A stretch of DNA of 15,240 bases, taken from an uncultured Collinsella sp. (GTDB lineage Bacteria; Actinomycetota; Coriobacteriia; Coriobacteriales; Coriobacteriaceae). The notes beneath the pieces were generated by a model, which saw only the letters and a program-made list of their open reading frames with translations, was not told where the DNA came from and searched no databases. Shown piece after piece: positions 6,983-13,575 of this stretch. The stretch spans positions 1 through 15,240 of the forward strand of contig UQWG01000047.1 in the NCBI GenBank assembly GCA_900544645.1, given 5' to 3'. How positions within the stretch are numbered: the first letter of the stretch is position 1; each line of letters starts with the position of its first letter. The translations under genes and the position numbers were made by a program.

Positions 6983-8025
6983 TGGATCCGAGCGTCTACA
7001 TCCCCGCCTACCTGGAGCGCACCTATCTGGCGTCGCACCCCGAGCTCACCGATGCAGCACGCGAGCTTGTCCATAACGACGTGAACGTCAACCCTCATAA
7101 GTATGCGCAGTCCGAGCATGCCCAGGCGCTGCTGTCCTACGCCGGTGTTCATCGCCACCTGCTCGACGAGCTCCATCGCATCGAGGACATGGGCAGCGAC
7201 GAGGAGTTCGAGCAGACGCGCAATCGCCTGTTCGACGACATGCGCGATGAGCTGCTCAAGATCGTCCGCGTCGATGCGCATGTCCTCGATGCCCAGCTGC
7301 TCGCCATCATCCTGGCCGACACGCCCGTTGACGCCTGCCTGGGTGACCTGATGAAGCTCGAGGCGACCACGGCCGATTACCTGCAGCAAAGTGTGCCCGG
7401 GTTCGATATGGAGGCCCCGCACTACTGGGCCAACAAAGTTTTGACGGACGGCGTGACGGCGGCAGAGCTCACCGTGAGCGAGCCGGCTCTTATCGGGTGG
7501 CTCCACACGCTCGAGGCCATCTCGCAGCTGTGCATGGCGAGCGCCCGCTACCGTGCTGCCGCCAACTACGCCCGCCGCGTCCTTAAGGCGGAAGGCTACC
7601 CCACCCGAGCCGCAGGCACCGTGTTGCTCGCCCTCGCTCGTCTGGAAGACCAGGACGGCTTTTTTGCCCTGGCCCACCAGCTCGAGGAAGAGATCGGGGC
7701 TGACGCGCTCGAGAACTCTCCTTGGTATCTACTCGCCCGCACGATTCTGCTGTTCAAAACAAACAAGATGCGCCCGGCGACACGCGCGCTGCGTGAGTTT
7801 GCCAACCGTTGCGAGGGCGGTGCATTCTTCTTACTGAACCCCATGTACCAGACACCGTACCTTCCCTGCCGGCCCGAGCCACGCGATCCCTGGGACCTTT
7901 CGCACCAAGCCGTTTGGGAAGCGGACGGTATTATCTCGGACACCCCCGACTTTGCCCCCTGGGCCAACGCCTGCGAAGATGTATCGCAGCTTGCCCAGGA
8001 ATTTGCGCGCCGCTATGGCTTTTAA
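6982..8025 (+). CDS. TPR-like helical-repeat protein, second of a paralogous pair
   Basis: A 347-residue, helical, cytosolic-looking protein of unknown function. Its ATG shares one base with the upstream TAA and has GGAGG at 6968-6972. The helical unit WLHTLEAISQLCMASARYRAAA (173-194) with LLALARLED (215-223) aligns with residues 159-205 of the upstream protein, SPWYLLARTI (246-255) with DPWTLIALMS, and DFAPWANACEDV (323-334) with SFAAWVATNDIV. An acidic stretch lies at 68-98. Only 45 bases separate it from the MurT-GatD gene with no terminator between, so all three are probably co-transcribed. It could form a heterodimer with its neighbour; this is inferred from paralogy and coupling only. 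Confidence 0.75.
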   Translation: MDPSVYIPAYLERTYLASHPELTDAARELVHNDVNVNPHKYAQSEHAQALLSYAGVHRHLLDELHRIEDMGSDEEFEQTRNRLFDDMRDELLKIVRVDAHVLDAQLLAIILADTPVDACLGDLMKLEATTADYLQQSVPGFDMEAPHYWANKVLTDGVTAAELTVSEPALIGWLHTLEAISQLCMASARYRAAANYARRVLKAEGYPTRAAGTVLLALARLEDQDGFFALAHQLEEEIGADALENSPWYLLARTILLFKTNKMRPATRALREFANRCEGGAFFLLNPMYQTPYLPCRPEPRDPWDLSHQAVWEADGIISDTPDFAPWANACEDVSQLAQEFARRYGF

Positions 8026-8070
8026 CGACACAATCGCCACGACCATGTCATTCACGTTAGGAACGACTTC

Positions 8071-10248
8071 ATGAACTTCCGCTCATCTCTCGCCTGCACC
8101 TCGAGCGATATCGCCCGCTGGGGGCTGCGCTCCGTCCTTAAGCGCCAGGGCGGCGTACTCCCCGGCCGCATCGCCATGAAGATCAACCCCGAGCTGCTAC
8201 GCGACCTCGCGGGTCTTGTCGACCGCAGCGTGGTAATCACCGGCACCAACGGCAAGACCACCACCTCCAACCTCATCGCCGACGCCGTTGCCGCCAGCGG
8301 CGCCACCGTGGTATGCAACCGCGCCGGCAACAACATGGAGCCGGGCGTGGTGGGTGCACTGCTCGAGGCGCGCAGCGGCCTCAAGCGAGCCGGCGGCGGC
8401 AAGCGCGTGGGCGTTTTTGAGTGCGATGAGCTTTACACCGTACGCGTTCTGCCCAAGCTCAAGCCGACGTACTTCGTGCTGCTCAACCTGTTCCGTGACC
8501 AGCTGGATCGCTATGGCGAGATCGACCATACCCAAGACGTCATCGCCCATGCGTTGGAGCTCTCGCCGACAACAACGCTTATCTACAACGCCGACGACCC
8601 GCTGTGCGCCTCGATTGCCGCGCGCGTTCCCAACGCGAGTATTGCCTTTGGCATCGACGGCGCTACGGGCACCGAGTCCGATCGCATTAGCGACTCGCGT
8701 TTTTGCTCGCAGTGCAACGCGCCGTTGGAGTACGACTATGTGCAGTATGGTCAACTCGGCGCCTACCATTGCCCCTCGTGCGGTTGGGCACGCCCCGCAC
8801 TGGTCCGCCGTGTGACGGGCGTGGAGCTCGGCTGCGACGGCTACGGCTTTGACCTGGTCTTTGGATCTGCGTCCGACGCAGCTGCCGTACACATCGCCAC
8901 GCGCTACAACGGCCTGTACATGGTCTACAACGTTGCCGCTGCATTCTTTGCCGCACATGAGTTAGGCGTGGATACGGCGCACCTGCAGCCCACGCTCGAT
9001 GCCTACGTCCCCGCCGGCGGACGCATGGGCCGCTGGGATATCGCCGGCCGCACCGTCGAGGCCAACCTGGCTAAGAATCCCGTAGGCTTCGATCGACAAA
9101 TCCAGTCCATCAAGACGGCAGGCGGCAGACTCTGCGCTTTCTTCCTCAACGATAACGATGCCGACGGCCACGATGTATCGTGGATCTACGACGTCGACTT
9201 TGAGCGCATCGCCGACACGCCGGGTCTTGTCGCCTTTGCCGGAGGCACGCGCGCGCACGACATGCAGGTGCGCCTCAAGTACGCCGGCATCGATGCCGCG
9301 ATTATCTCGGACGTCGCGCAGGCAATTGGCGCCGTGGCAGACGAGGCCGCCGATGACACCTTCTACGCCGTCGCCAACTACACGGCCTTCCCGCCGCTGG
9401 TCAAGGAGCTCGACGGGCTGAAAGGCGCCACCGCCGACGCTGTTGCCGGGCGCGCCGTAGCCCGTGCCGACGGCAGCGCTCTTCCTGTTGGTATCGCGCC
9501 AGTCGAGCTTTCGCGCCCGCTGCGCATCGTCTACCTGTATCCCGATGCCCTTAACCTCTACGGCGACGGCGGCAACGTCATCGCCCTCGAGCGCCGCTGC
9601 GCCTGGCGTGGCATTCCCGTGCGCGTGGACGAGGTCCGTATGGGCCAGTCACTCGATCTCACCGATGCCGATATCGTCATGATGGGTGGCGGCTCCGACC
9701 GCGACCAGCTAGCCGTGGCACACGAGCTGCTCGCCCAAAAAGACAAGGTCGCGGCCTATGTTGAGGACGGCGGCACACTGCTTGCCATCTGTGGCAGCTA
9801 TCAGCTGCTCGGCCGTTCGTACTACATGGGCGAGGATCGCATTGAGGGCCTGGGCGTCATTGCCGCCGAAACCGTACGCGGCTCCGACCGCCTGATCGGC
9901 AACGTAGCCGTCAAAACCGATCTGACACCTGAGCCCTTTGTGGGATTCGAGAACCACGGTGGCCGCACGCTTTTGGACGCCGAGGCCACGCCGCTCGGAA
10001 CGTCCGTCGTCACGGGCACCGGCAACAACGGCGACGATGGCTTTGAGGGTCTGATCTACAAGGGCGTCATCGGCACGTACCTACACGGACCGGCACTGCC
10101 CAAGAACCCCGAACTCGCCGACTGGCTGATCGCGCACGCCCTCGAGCGCCGCGGCGATGCGCAGGCCACGGCCCTGCTGCCGCTCAAAACCCTCGACGAC
10201 ACCTACGAGCACGCCGCCCACGACGCCGCCATGAAGCTCCTCCCCTAG
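8071..10248 (+). CDS. MurT-GatD fusion: lipid II isoglutaminyl synthase in one chain
   Basis: A 725-residue polypeptide carrying both parts of the enzyme that amidates the D-glutamate of the lipid II stem peptide to D-isoglutamine using glutamine and ATP. The MurT part (about 1-450) has the Mur-ligase P-loop GTNGKTTT (58-65), NRAGNNMEPGV (83-93), a Cys4 zinc ribbon (C212, C215, C234, C237), GGRMGRWDIAGRTVEANLAK (316-335) and the DUF1727 region with DGHDVSWIYDVDFE (365-378), which contains the conserved catalytic Asp region. A linker of about 30 residues follows. The GatD part (about 484-725) is a class I-like glutaminase: LYPDALNLYGDGGNVIALE, nucleophile C574 in LAICGSYQLLG, GFENHGG (625-631) and H672 in GTYLHGP. 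In Staphylococcus aureus and streptococci these are two separate proteins of about 440 and 245 residues. No internal stop or frame change separates the halves. The start has AGGAA at 8059-8063. Confidence 0.9.
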   Translation: MNFRSSLACTSSDIARWGLRSVLKRQGGVLPGRIAMKINPELLRDLAGLVDRSVVITGTNGKTTTSNLIADAVAASGATVVCNRAGNNMEPGVVGALLEARSGLKRAGGGKRVGVFECDELYTVRVLPKLKPTYFVLLNLFRDQLDRYGEIDHTQDVIAHALELSPTTTLIYNADDPLCASIAARVPNASIAFGIDGATGTESDRISDSRFCSQCNAPLEYDYVQYGQLGAYHCPSCGWARPALVRRVTGVELGCDGYGFDLVFGSASDAAAVHIATRYNGLYMVYNVAAAFFAAHELGVDTAHLQPTLDAYVPAGGRMGRWDIAGRTVEANLAKNPVGFDRQIQSIKTAGGRLCAFFLNDNDADGHDVSWIYDVDFERIADTPGLVAFAGGTRAHDMQVRLKYAGIDAAIISDVAQAIGAVADEAADDTFYAVANYTAFPPLVKELDGLKGATADAVAGRAVARADGSALPVGIAPVELSRPLRIVYLYPDALNLYGDGGNVIALERRCAWRGIPVRVDEVRMGQSLDLTDADIVMMGGGSDRDQLAVAHELLAQKDKVAAYVEDGGTLLAICGSYQLLGRSYYMGEDRIEGLGVIAAETVRGSDRLIGNVAVKTDLTPEPFVGFENHGGRTLLDAEATPLGTSVVTGTGNNGDDGFEGLIYKGVIGTYLHGPALPKNPELADWLIAHALERRGDAQATALLPLKTLDDTYEHAAHDAAMKLLP

Positions 10249-10254
10249 CACCTC

Positions 10255-10293
10255 ACCACCACAAAGGGGACAGGCACCTTTGTGGTGGTTTTT
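10255..10293 (+). terminator. Terminator after the MurT-GatD gene
   Basis: Perfect 13-bp arms (10255-10267 and 10277-10289, ACCACCACAAAGG) enclose a 9-nt loop and are followed by TTTTT. It starts seven bases past the stop codon. The loop with flanking bases reads GGGGACAGGCACC, a word that also turns up in intergenic hairpins of other bacteria. Confidence 0.85.
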
Positions 10294-10309
10294 CAGTTTG
10301 CCAACGATA

Positions 10310-10338
10310 TGTGAACGGCTAAAAAAGTCTGCTATACT
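10310..10338 (+). promoter_or_regulatory. tRNA-Glu promoter
   Basis: TATACT (10333-10338) is a good -10 placed 10 bases before the mature tRNA. A weak -35 candidate (GTGAAC, 10311-10316) lies 16 bases upstream of it. Confidence 0.5.
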
Positions 10339-10348
10339 CTTTCCCGCT

Positions 10349-10425
10349 GTCCCCATCGTCTAGCGGCCAAGGACGCCACCCTTTCAAGGTGGATATCGCG
10401 GGTTCGAATCCCGCTGGGGGCACCA
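10349..10425 (+). tRNA. tRNA-Glu (anticodon TTC)
   Basis: The acceptor stem pairs GTCCCCA (10349-10355) with TGGGGGC (10415-10421). The anticodon arm is CCACC-CTTTCAA-GGTGG, giving anticodon TTC. The T arm is GCGGGTTCGAATCCCGC (10398-10414). The discriminator is A10422 and CCA is encoded at 10423-10425. A rho-independent terminator follows, so it is transcribed on its own. Confidence 0.95.
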
Positions 10426-10508
10426 TTTGAATTGAAGAGCCCGTTACCCTCGCGATAGCGGGCTTTTTGCTACCGATATGCCGGGATTCGAACCCGACAG
10501 GGTGCGGA
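10408..10508 (+). repeat. Direct repeat copy 1: tRNA-Glu 3' end plus terminator
   Basis: This 101-bp stretch, beginning inside the tRNA T arm, recurs 189 bp downstream at 10597-10697 with only three substitutions (10455, 10491, 10497). It covers the tRNA 3' end, the terminator and a GGGATTCGAACCC segment that is the exact reverse complement of the tRNA's own GGGTTCGAATCCC. Confidence 0.9.
10438..10468 (+). terminator. tRNA-Glu terminator
   Basis: AGCCCGTTA (10438-10446) pairs with TAGCGGGCT (10456-10464), one G-U pair, 9-nt loop, followed by TTTT. It begins 13 bases past the tRNA CCA. Confidence 0.85.
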
Positions 10509-10596
10509 GCTGAGGAAACGCGCAAGCGTTTTCCAGCGCAGCACGCAAGGAGCGGAGCGACACAGCGGAAGCGGGCGGCGCCAGCCGCACGCGGAC
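10509..10596. other. 88-bp structured spacer between the two repeat copies
   Basis: This GC-rich stretch holds two tight hairpins: GGAAACGC-GCAA-GCGTTTTCC (10514-10534; GNRA-type loop, one bulged T) and GCGGC-GCCA-GCCGC nearer its right end. It also repeats GCGGAGC-like words. It contains no tRNA 5' half and no credible reading frame. Its origin is unknown. Confidence 0.5.
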
Positions 10597-10697
10597 ATCC
10601 CGCTGGGGGCACCATTTGAATTGAAGAGCCCGTTACCCTCGCGGTAGCGGGCTTTTTGCTACCGATATGCCGGGATTCGGACCCGGCAGGGTGCGGA
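10597..10697 (+). repeat. Direct repeat copy 2: truncated tRNA-Glu end plus terminator
   Basis: Second copy of the 101-bp repeat. Only the last 18 bases of the tRNA (10597-10614, ending in CCA) are present, so it is not a functional tRNA. The terminator stem (10627-10657) is preserved, with one loop change. Confidence 0.9.
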
Positions 10698-10706
10698 TCC
10701 CGGCAT
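10667..10706. repeat. Inverted repeat at the end of copy 2
   Basis: ATGCCGGGAT (10667-10676) and ATCCCGGCAT (10697-10706) are perfect 10-bp arms around 20 bases that can form a smaller CCGGG/CCCGG stem. Copy 1 lacks the right arm. Confidence 0.5.
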
Positions 10707-10720
10707 CTTCCGATGGACCA

Positions 10721-10937
10721 TGGGCAAAAAATGGCAAATATGAGTACTGTTACCGATTTAGTAACAGCGATTTCATGCCTTCAGAAATCGATTTAGACGT
10801 CAGGTGTCCTACGGCGGAAGAAATGCAGACGTTTATCGGCTAAGTACTTGGACATATGTTGCGTAACACTGCATATTTTGCAAAAAGATAATGCTACAGG
10901 ACTTGTGACAGTACTCATATTTGACGTTTTTTGCCCA
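10721..10937. mobile_element. MITE-like element with 33-bp terminal inverted repeats
   Basis: The ends 10721-10753 and 10905-10937 are inverted repeats matching at 30 of 33 positions (outer TGGGCAAAAAA, inner CAAATATGAGTACTGT). The 217-bp unit is clearly richer in A+T than its surroundings and encodes no transposase. Inside the left half are two further stems: CTGTTAC/GTAACAG (10747-10753, 10761-10767) and CGATTTC/GAAATCG (10768-10774, 10784-10790). A GACC word lies just outside each end (10716-10719 and 10939-10942), but offset by a base from the repeat ends, so a target duplication is only suggestive. A non-autonomous element or a folded non-coding RNA are the two readings. Confidence 0.6.
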
Positions 10938-10996
10938 CGACCCCTTATTACGTGGGCGAATCAGTTGCAAAACGGACTCCTAAGCGTCCTTCGCAA
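10938..10996. other. Spacer between inverted-repeat element and glnN terminator
   Basis: A 7-bp stem, GCCCACG (10933-10939) with CGTGGGC (10951-10957), uses the last bases of the element's right end. No U-tract follows on either strand. Nothing else is recognisable. Confidence 0.3.
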
Positions 10997-11031
10997 ACAA
11001 AAACCGGGGCCCGCACGATGCGGACCCCGGC
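10997..11031 (-). terminator. Terminator after glutamine synthetase
   Basis: CCGGGGCCCGCA (11004-11015) pairs with TGCGGACCCCGG (11019-11030) with one mismatch and a 3-nt loop. On the minus strand it is followed by TTTTTGTTTG. It lies 31 bases past the glnN stop. Confidence 0.85.
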
Positions 11032-11061
11032 TCAATACCGTGACGATATGTCAGTTACGCT

Positions 11062-13149
11062 CTACACGTAGAACAGGATGTCGTCGTAGGTCGGGACCGG
11101 CCAGTAGTCGGCTGCCACGATCTCTTCCATGGCGTCCACGGCGGCACGCAGCGCATCCATAGCGGGAACGACCTCGTGCGCGTACACGTTGGCCTGCTCC
11201 TGACCATCGAGGCCCTCGGCCTTCTGATGCACGGCGTCGAGCGCCTTGATGGAGTCGTTGATGGTGGTGATGCCGTTGCAGAGCTTGTTGAGCGTGTTCT
11301 GCTCGCACTGCATGGCGGCCTCAGCACCGGCGGCACGAATAGTCTCAAGGCCCTTAGCGACCTTGGTGGCATAGGCGGTAATGACCGGGCGATAGGTACG
11401 ACGCGCCTCGCGAACCATCGTGGTGGCCTCGATGTTCATGAGCTTGTTGTACTTCTCGAGCTTGCAGTCGTAGCGGCACTGGGCCTCGGCCTTGGTCAGG
11501 ACACCCGTCTCCTCAAAGAGCGCAATGGCCTTATCGGAAACAAAGGCGGGCAGGGCATCGGCCGTGGTCTTGTTGTTGGCAAGACCGCGCTTCTCGGCCT
11601 CGACGGGCCACTCATCGGAGTAGCCGTCACCGGAGAACAGGATACGCTGGTGATCGGTCAGCACCTTCTTGCAGTATTCGAGCGCGGCATCCTGGAACTC
11701 ATCCTCGGGCGTACCCTCGAGTGCGTCGGCGAAGGACTTGAGCGACTTGGCCACGGCGGCATCGAGCACCAGGTTGGAGTCGGAGACGTTCTGCTCGGAG
11801 CCGCAGGCACGGAACTCGAACTTATTGCCGGTGAAGGCAAACGGGGAGGTGCGGTTGCGGTCGGTGTTGTCCTGCATCAGCTTGGGCAGGGTATCGGCGC
11901 CCAGGTCGAGCACGCCGCGCGTGGCATGGACGGAAGCCTTGCCATCGATGATCTTCTCGACGACCTCGGTAAGCTGGTCGCCCAGGAAGATGGACATAAT
12001 CGCCGGAGGAGCCTCGTTGGCGCCCAGACGATGGTCGTTGCCGGCCGAGGCAACAGAGGCACGCAGGAGCTCCTGATAGTTATCGACGGCCTCGATCACC
12101 GCGGTGAGGAAGACGATGAACTGCAGGTTGTCGAGCGGGGTGTCGCCCGGATCGAGCAGATTCTCGGACTCGGTGCCAAGCGACCAGTTGTTGTGCTTGC
12201 CCGAACCATTGATGCCCTCAAAGGGCTTCTCGTGCAGCAGACAGACCAAGTCGTGGCGGGAGGCGATGAGCTTCATCTTCTCCATCATGACCAGATTCTG
12301 GTCGATGGCCTCGTTGACTTCGCCATAGACGGGGGCAAGCTCATGCTGGCAGGGAGCAACCTCGTTGTGCTTGGTCTTGGCGGGAATGCCAAGCGCCCAC
12401 AGCTCATCGTCCAGATCCTTCATATAGGCCGAGACGGTGGGGCGGATAGCGCCAAAGTAGTGCTCCTCGAGCTCCTGGCCCTTGCAGGGAGCGGCGCCAA
12501 AGAGGGTGCGGCCGGTAATGACCAGGTCCTTGCGCTTGCGGTAAGCGTCCTTCTTGATCAGGAAGTACTCCTGCTCGTCACCCACGGAAGGAACGACCTT
12601 CTTGGGGGTCTTACCGAACAGCGCCAAAACGCGCTTAGACTCACGCGAGAGCGCGGTCATGGAACGCAGCAGCGGGGTCTTCTTGTCCAGGGCCTCGCCC
12701 GTGTAGGAGCAGAAAGCCGTGGGGATGCACAGGACATCGTCCTTGATAAAGGCGGGGCTAGTGGGGTCCCAAGCGGTGTAGCCACGGGCCTCGAAGGTAG
12801 CACGCAGGCCGCCGTTGGGGAAGCTCGAGGCATCGGGCTCGCCCTGGATAAGGTTCTTGCCCGTAAACTTGGTAATGGCGGTGCCGTCGTGGTTGGGCTC
12901 CAGGAAGCTGTCGTGCTTCTCGGAAGTAATGCCCGAAAGCGGCTGGAACCAGTGCGCATAGTGCGTCGCACCCTTGGAGATGGCCCAGACCTTCATGGCA
13001 TGGGCAACGGCGTTGGCCACATCCAGGTCGAGCGGCTCACCGCCCTCGAGGGTTGCAGCAAGGCGCTTCCAAATGTCCTTGGGGAGGTAGTCCTTCATGA
13101 CTTCCTCAGAGAACACCATGGTCCCGAAGCGGTCAGTAAGTTCGGCCAT
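11062..13149 (-). CDS. glnN: Glutamine synthetase type III
   Basis: A 695-residue cytosolic enzyme making glutamine from glutamate, ammonia and ATP. The length is that of the GSIII (GlnN) family, well above GSI/GSII (about 350-470). Seen motifs: GDEQEYF (190-196) in the catalytic core, HNEVAPCQHELAP (261-273), NGSGKHNNWSLGTE (314-327), FRACGSEQNVSDSN (446-459), the GSIII N-terminal LTDRFGTMVFSEEVM (4-18) and the helical C-terminal extension ending in PVPTYDDILFYV. I start at the ATG at 13149, preceded by GAAGGGAG; an alternative at 13212 would add 21 residues unlike GSIII starts. The gene stands alone, with its own terminator and a promoter/operator candidate at 13230-13273. In the leader, CACCGC/GCGGTG (13171-13176, 13184-13189) forms a hairpin just before the ribosome-binding site. 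Confidence 0.95.
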   Translation of the reverse strand: MAELTDRFGTMVFSEEVMKDYLPKDIWKRLAATLEGGEPLDLDVANAVAHAMKVWAISKGATHYAHWFQPLSGITSEKHDSFLEPNHDGTAITKFTGKNLIQGEPDASSFPNGGLRATFEARGYTAWDPTSPAFIKDDVLCIPTAFCSYTGEALDKKTPLLRSMTALSRESKRVLALFGKTPKKVVPSVGDEQEYFLIKKDAYRKRKDLVITGRTLFGAAPCKGQELEEHYFGAIRPTVSAYMKDLDDELWALGIPAKTKHNEVAPCQHELAPVYGEVNEAIDQNLVMMEKMKLIASRHDLVCLLHEKPFEGINGSGKHNNWSLGTESENLLDPGDTPLDNLQFIVFLTAVIEAVDNYQELLRASVASAGNDHRLGANEAPPAIMSIFLGDQLTEVVEKIIDGKASVHATRGVLDLGADTLPKLMQDNTDRNRTSPFAFTGNKFEFRACGSEQNVSDSNLVLDAAVAKSLKSFADALEGTPEDEFQDAALEYCKKVLTDHQRILFSGDGYSDEWPVEAEKRGLANNKTTADALPAFVSDKAIALFEETGVLTKAEAQCRYDCKLEKYNKLMNIEATTMVREARRTYRPVITAYATKVAKGLETIRAAGAEAAMQCEQNTLNKLCNGITTINDSIKALDAVHQKAEGLDGQEQANVYAHEVVPAMDALRAAVDAMEEIVAADYWPVPTYDDILFYV

Positions 13150-13229
13150 ACGGAACTCCCTTCGTATCGGCACCGCGTGAGAAGCGGTGTTGATTACTAA
13201 CGAACGAGCCATAGCTTAGACTCGCCGTG

Positions 13230-13273
13230 TTTCCGCGACATTACCGTTATGTTGCTGTCGCGAAACCAATCAA
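13230..13273 (-). promoter_or_regulatory. Candidate glnN promoter with overlapping operator
   Basis: On the minus strand TTGATT (13268-13273) and CATAAC (13246-13251) are spaced by 16 bases. An inverted repeat, TTTCCGCGACA (13230-13240) with TGTCGCGAAA (13256-13265), differs by one extra base; one arm lies in the promoter spacer and the other at the predicted start of transcription. Confidence 0.45.
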
Positions 13274-13385
13274 TGAGGTTACCCTATCGAGGCGGCGTTG
13301 CCACCCTCAACAGCCAATCAACTGCATAAATTGCAGACCTCTCCCCATGGTTTAAGGGTAGACAATTTGGGATGGAGCTCTATTA

Positions 13386-13411
13386 ACTGGTATTTTGCAT
13401 CAGATACCAGT
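13386..13411. promoter_or_regulatory. ACTGGTAT inverted repeat, possible operator
   Basis: ACTGGTAT (13386-13393) and ATACCAGT (13404-13411) are perfect 8-bp arms around 10 bases. A further TTGGTATC half-like word occurs at about 13476-13483. It lies roughly midway between glnN and metF, so it could serve either gene. Confidence 0.4.
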
Positions 13412-13520
13412 CTTTATAGTCCGTGCCTAGATTAGCCGCTCTGTTATAGAGAAAGCCGATAGCAAGGCATCTTTGATTGGTATCCCCGAATAACGAGTGA
13501 AACTCCACCGTGACACAGTG

Positions 13521-13543
13521 GTGCTGTAGAATCCTTACAGCAC
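13521..13543 (+). promoter_or_regulatory. Inverted repeat upstream of metF
   Basis: GTGCTGTA (13521-13528) and TACAGCAC (13536-13543) are perfect 8-bp arms with a 7-base centre. The centre overlaps TAGAAT (13527-13532), a -10-like word, 43 bases before the start codon. Operator or leader hairpin are both possible. Confidence 0.4.
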
Positions 13544-13575
13544 ATCACACTATTACGTATCTAGAGGAGCACGAT

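Larger units (their letters stand above)
13150..13575. other. 426-bp divergent intergenic region, glnN / metF
   Basis: No gene is evident. The glnN side holds a leader hairpin and a promoter with an overlapping inverted repeat. The centre has a small CTGCA-TAAAT-TGCAG palindrome (13322-13336) and an ACTGGTAT inverted repeat (13386-13411). The metF side has an extended -10 like TG-T-TATAGA (13442-13450) and an 8-bp inverted repeat in the leader (13521-13543). I could not match any known riboswitch. Confidence 0.5.

Noticed and set aside
10319..10615. Minus-strand frame over the tRNA containing GFEPAISTLKG and PLDDGD
   Set aside because: It is the antisense reading of tRNA-Glu and its repeat; this peptide is a well-known artefact of translating tRNA genes backwards.
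10438..10700. CRISPR-like or tandem-repeat array
   Set aside because: Only two repeat units, 101 bp each, containing tRNA and terminator sequence; not a CRISPR pattern.
10775..10843. 22-codon frame inside the inverted-repeat element (MPSEIDLDVRCPTAEE...)
   Set aside because: It looks somewhat protein-like, but has no ribosome-binding site and its start lies in a hairpin loop; too short to support.
10848..11162. Plus-strand frame from the element into the 3' end of glnN
   Set aside because: It reads through the glnN terminator and the antisense of glnN; no motif.
11176..13200. Very long open frame opposite glnN
   Set aside because: It mirrors the codon bias of the glutamine synthetase gene in a GC-rich genome and contains no recognisable domain.
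13451..13575. Possible SAM or cobalamin riboswitch before metF
   Set aside because: I could not identify the conserved core of any known class in the leader; only simple hairpins are visible.
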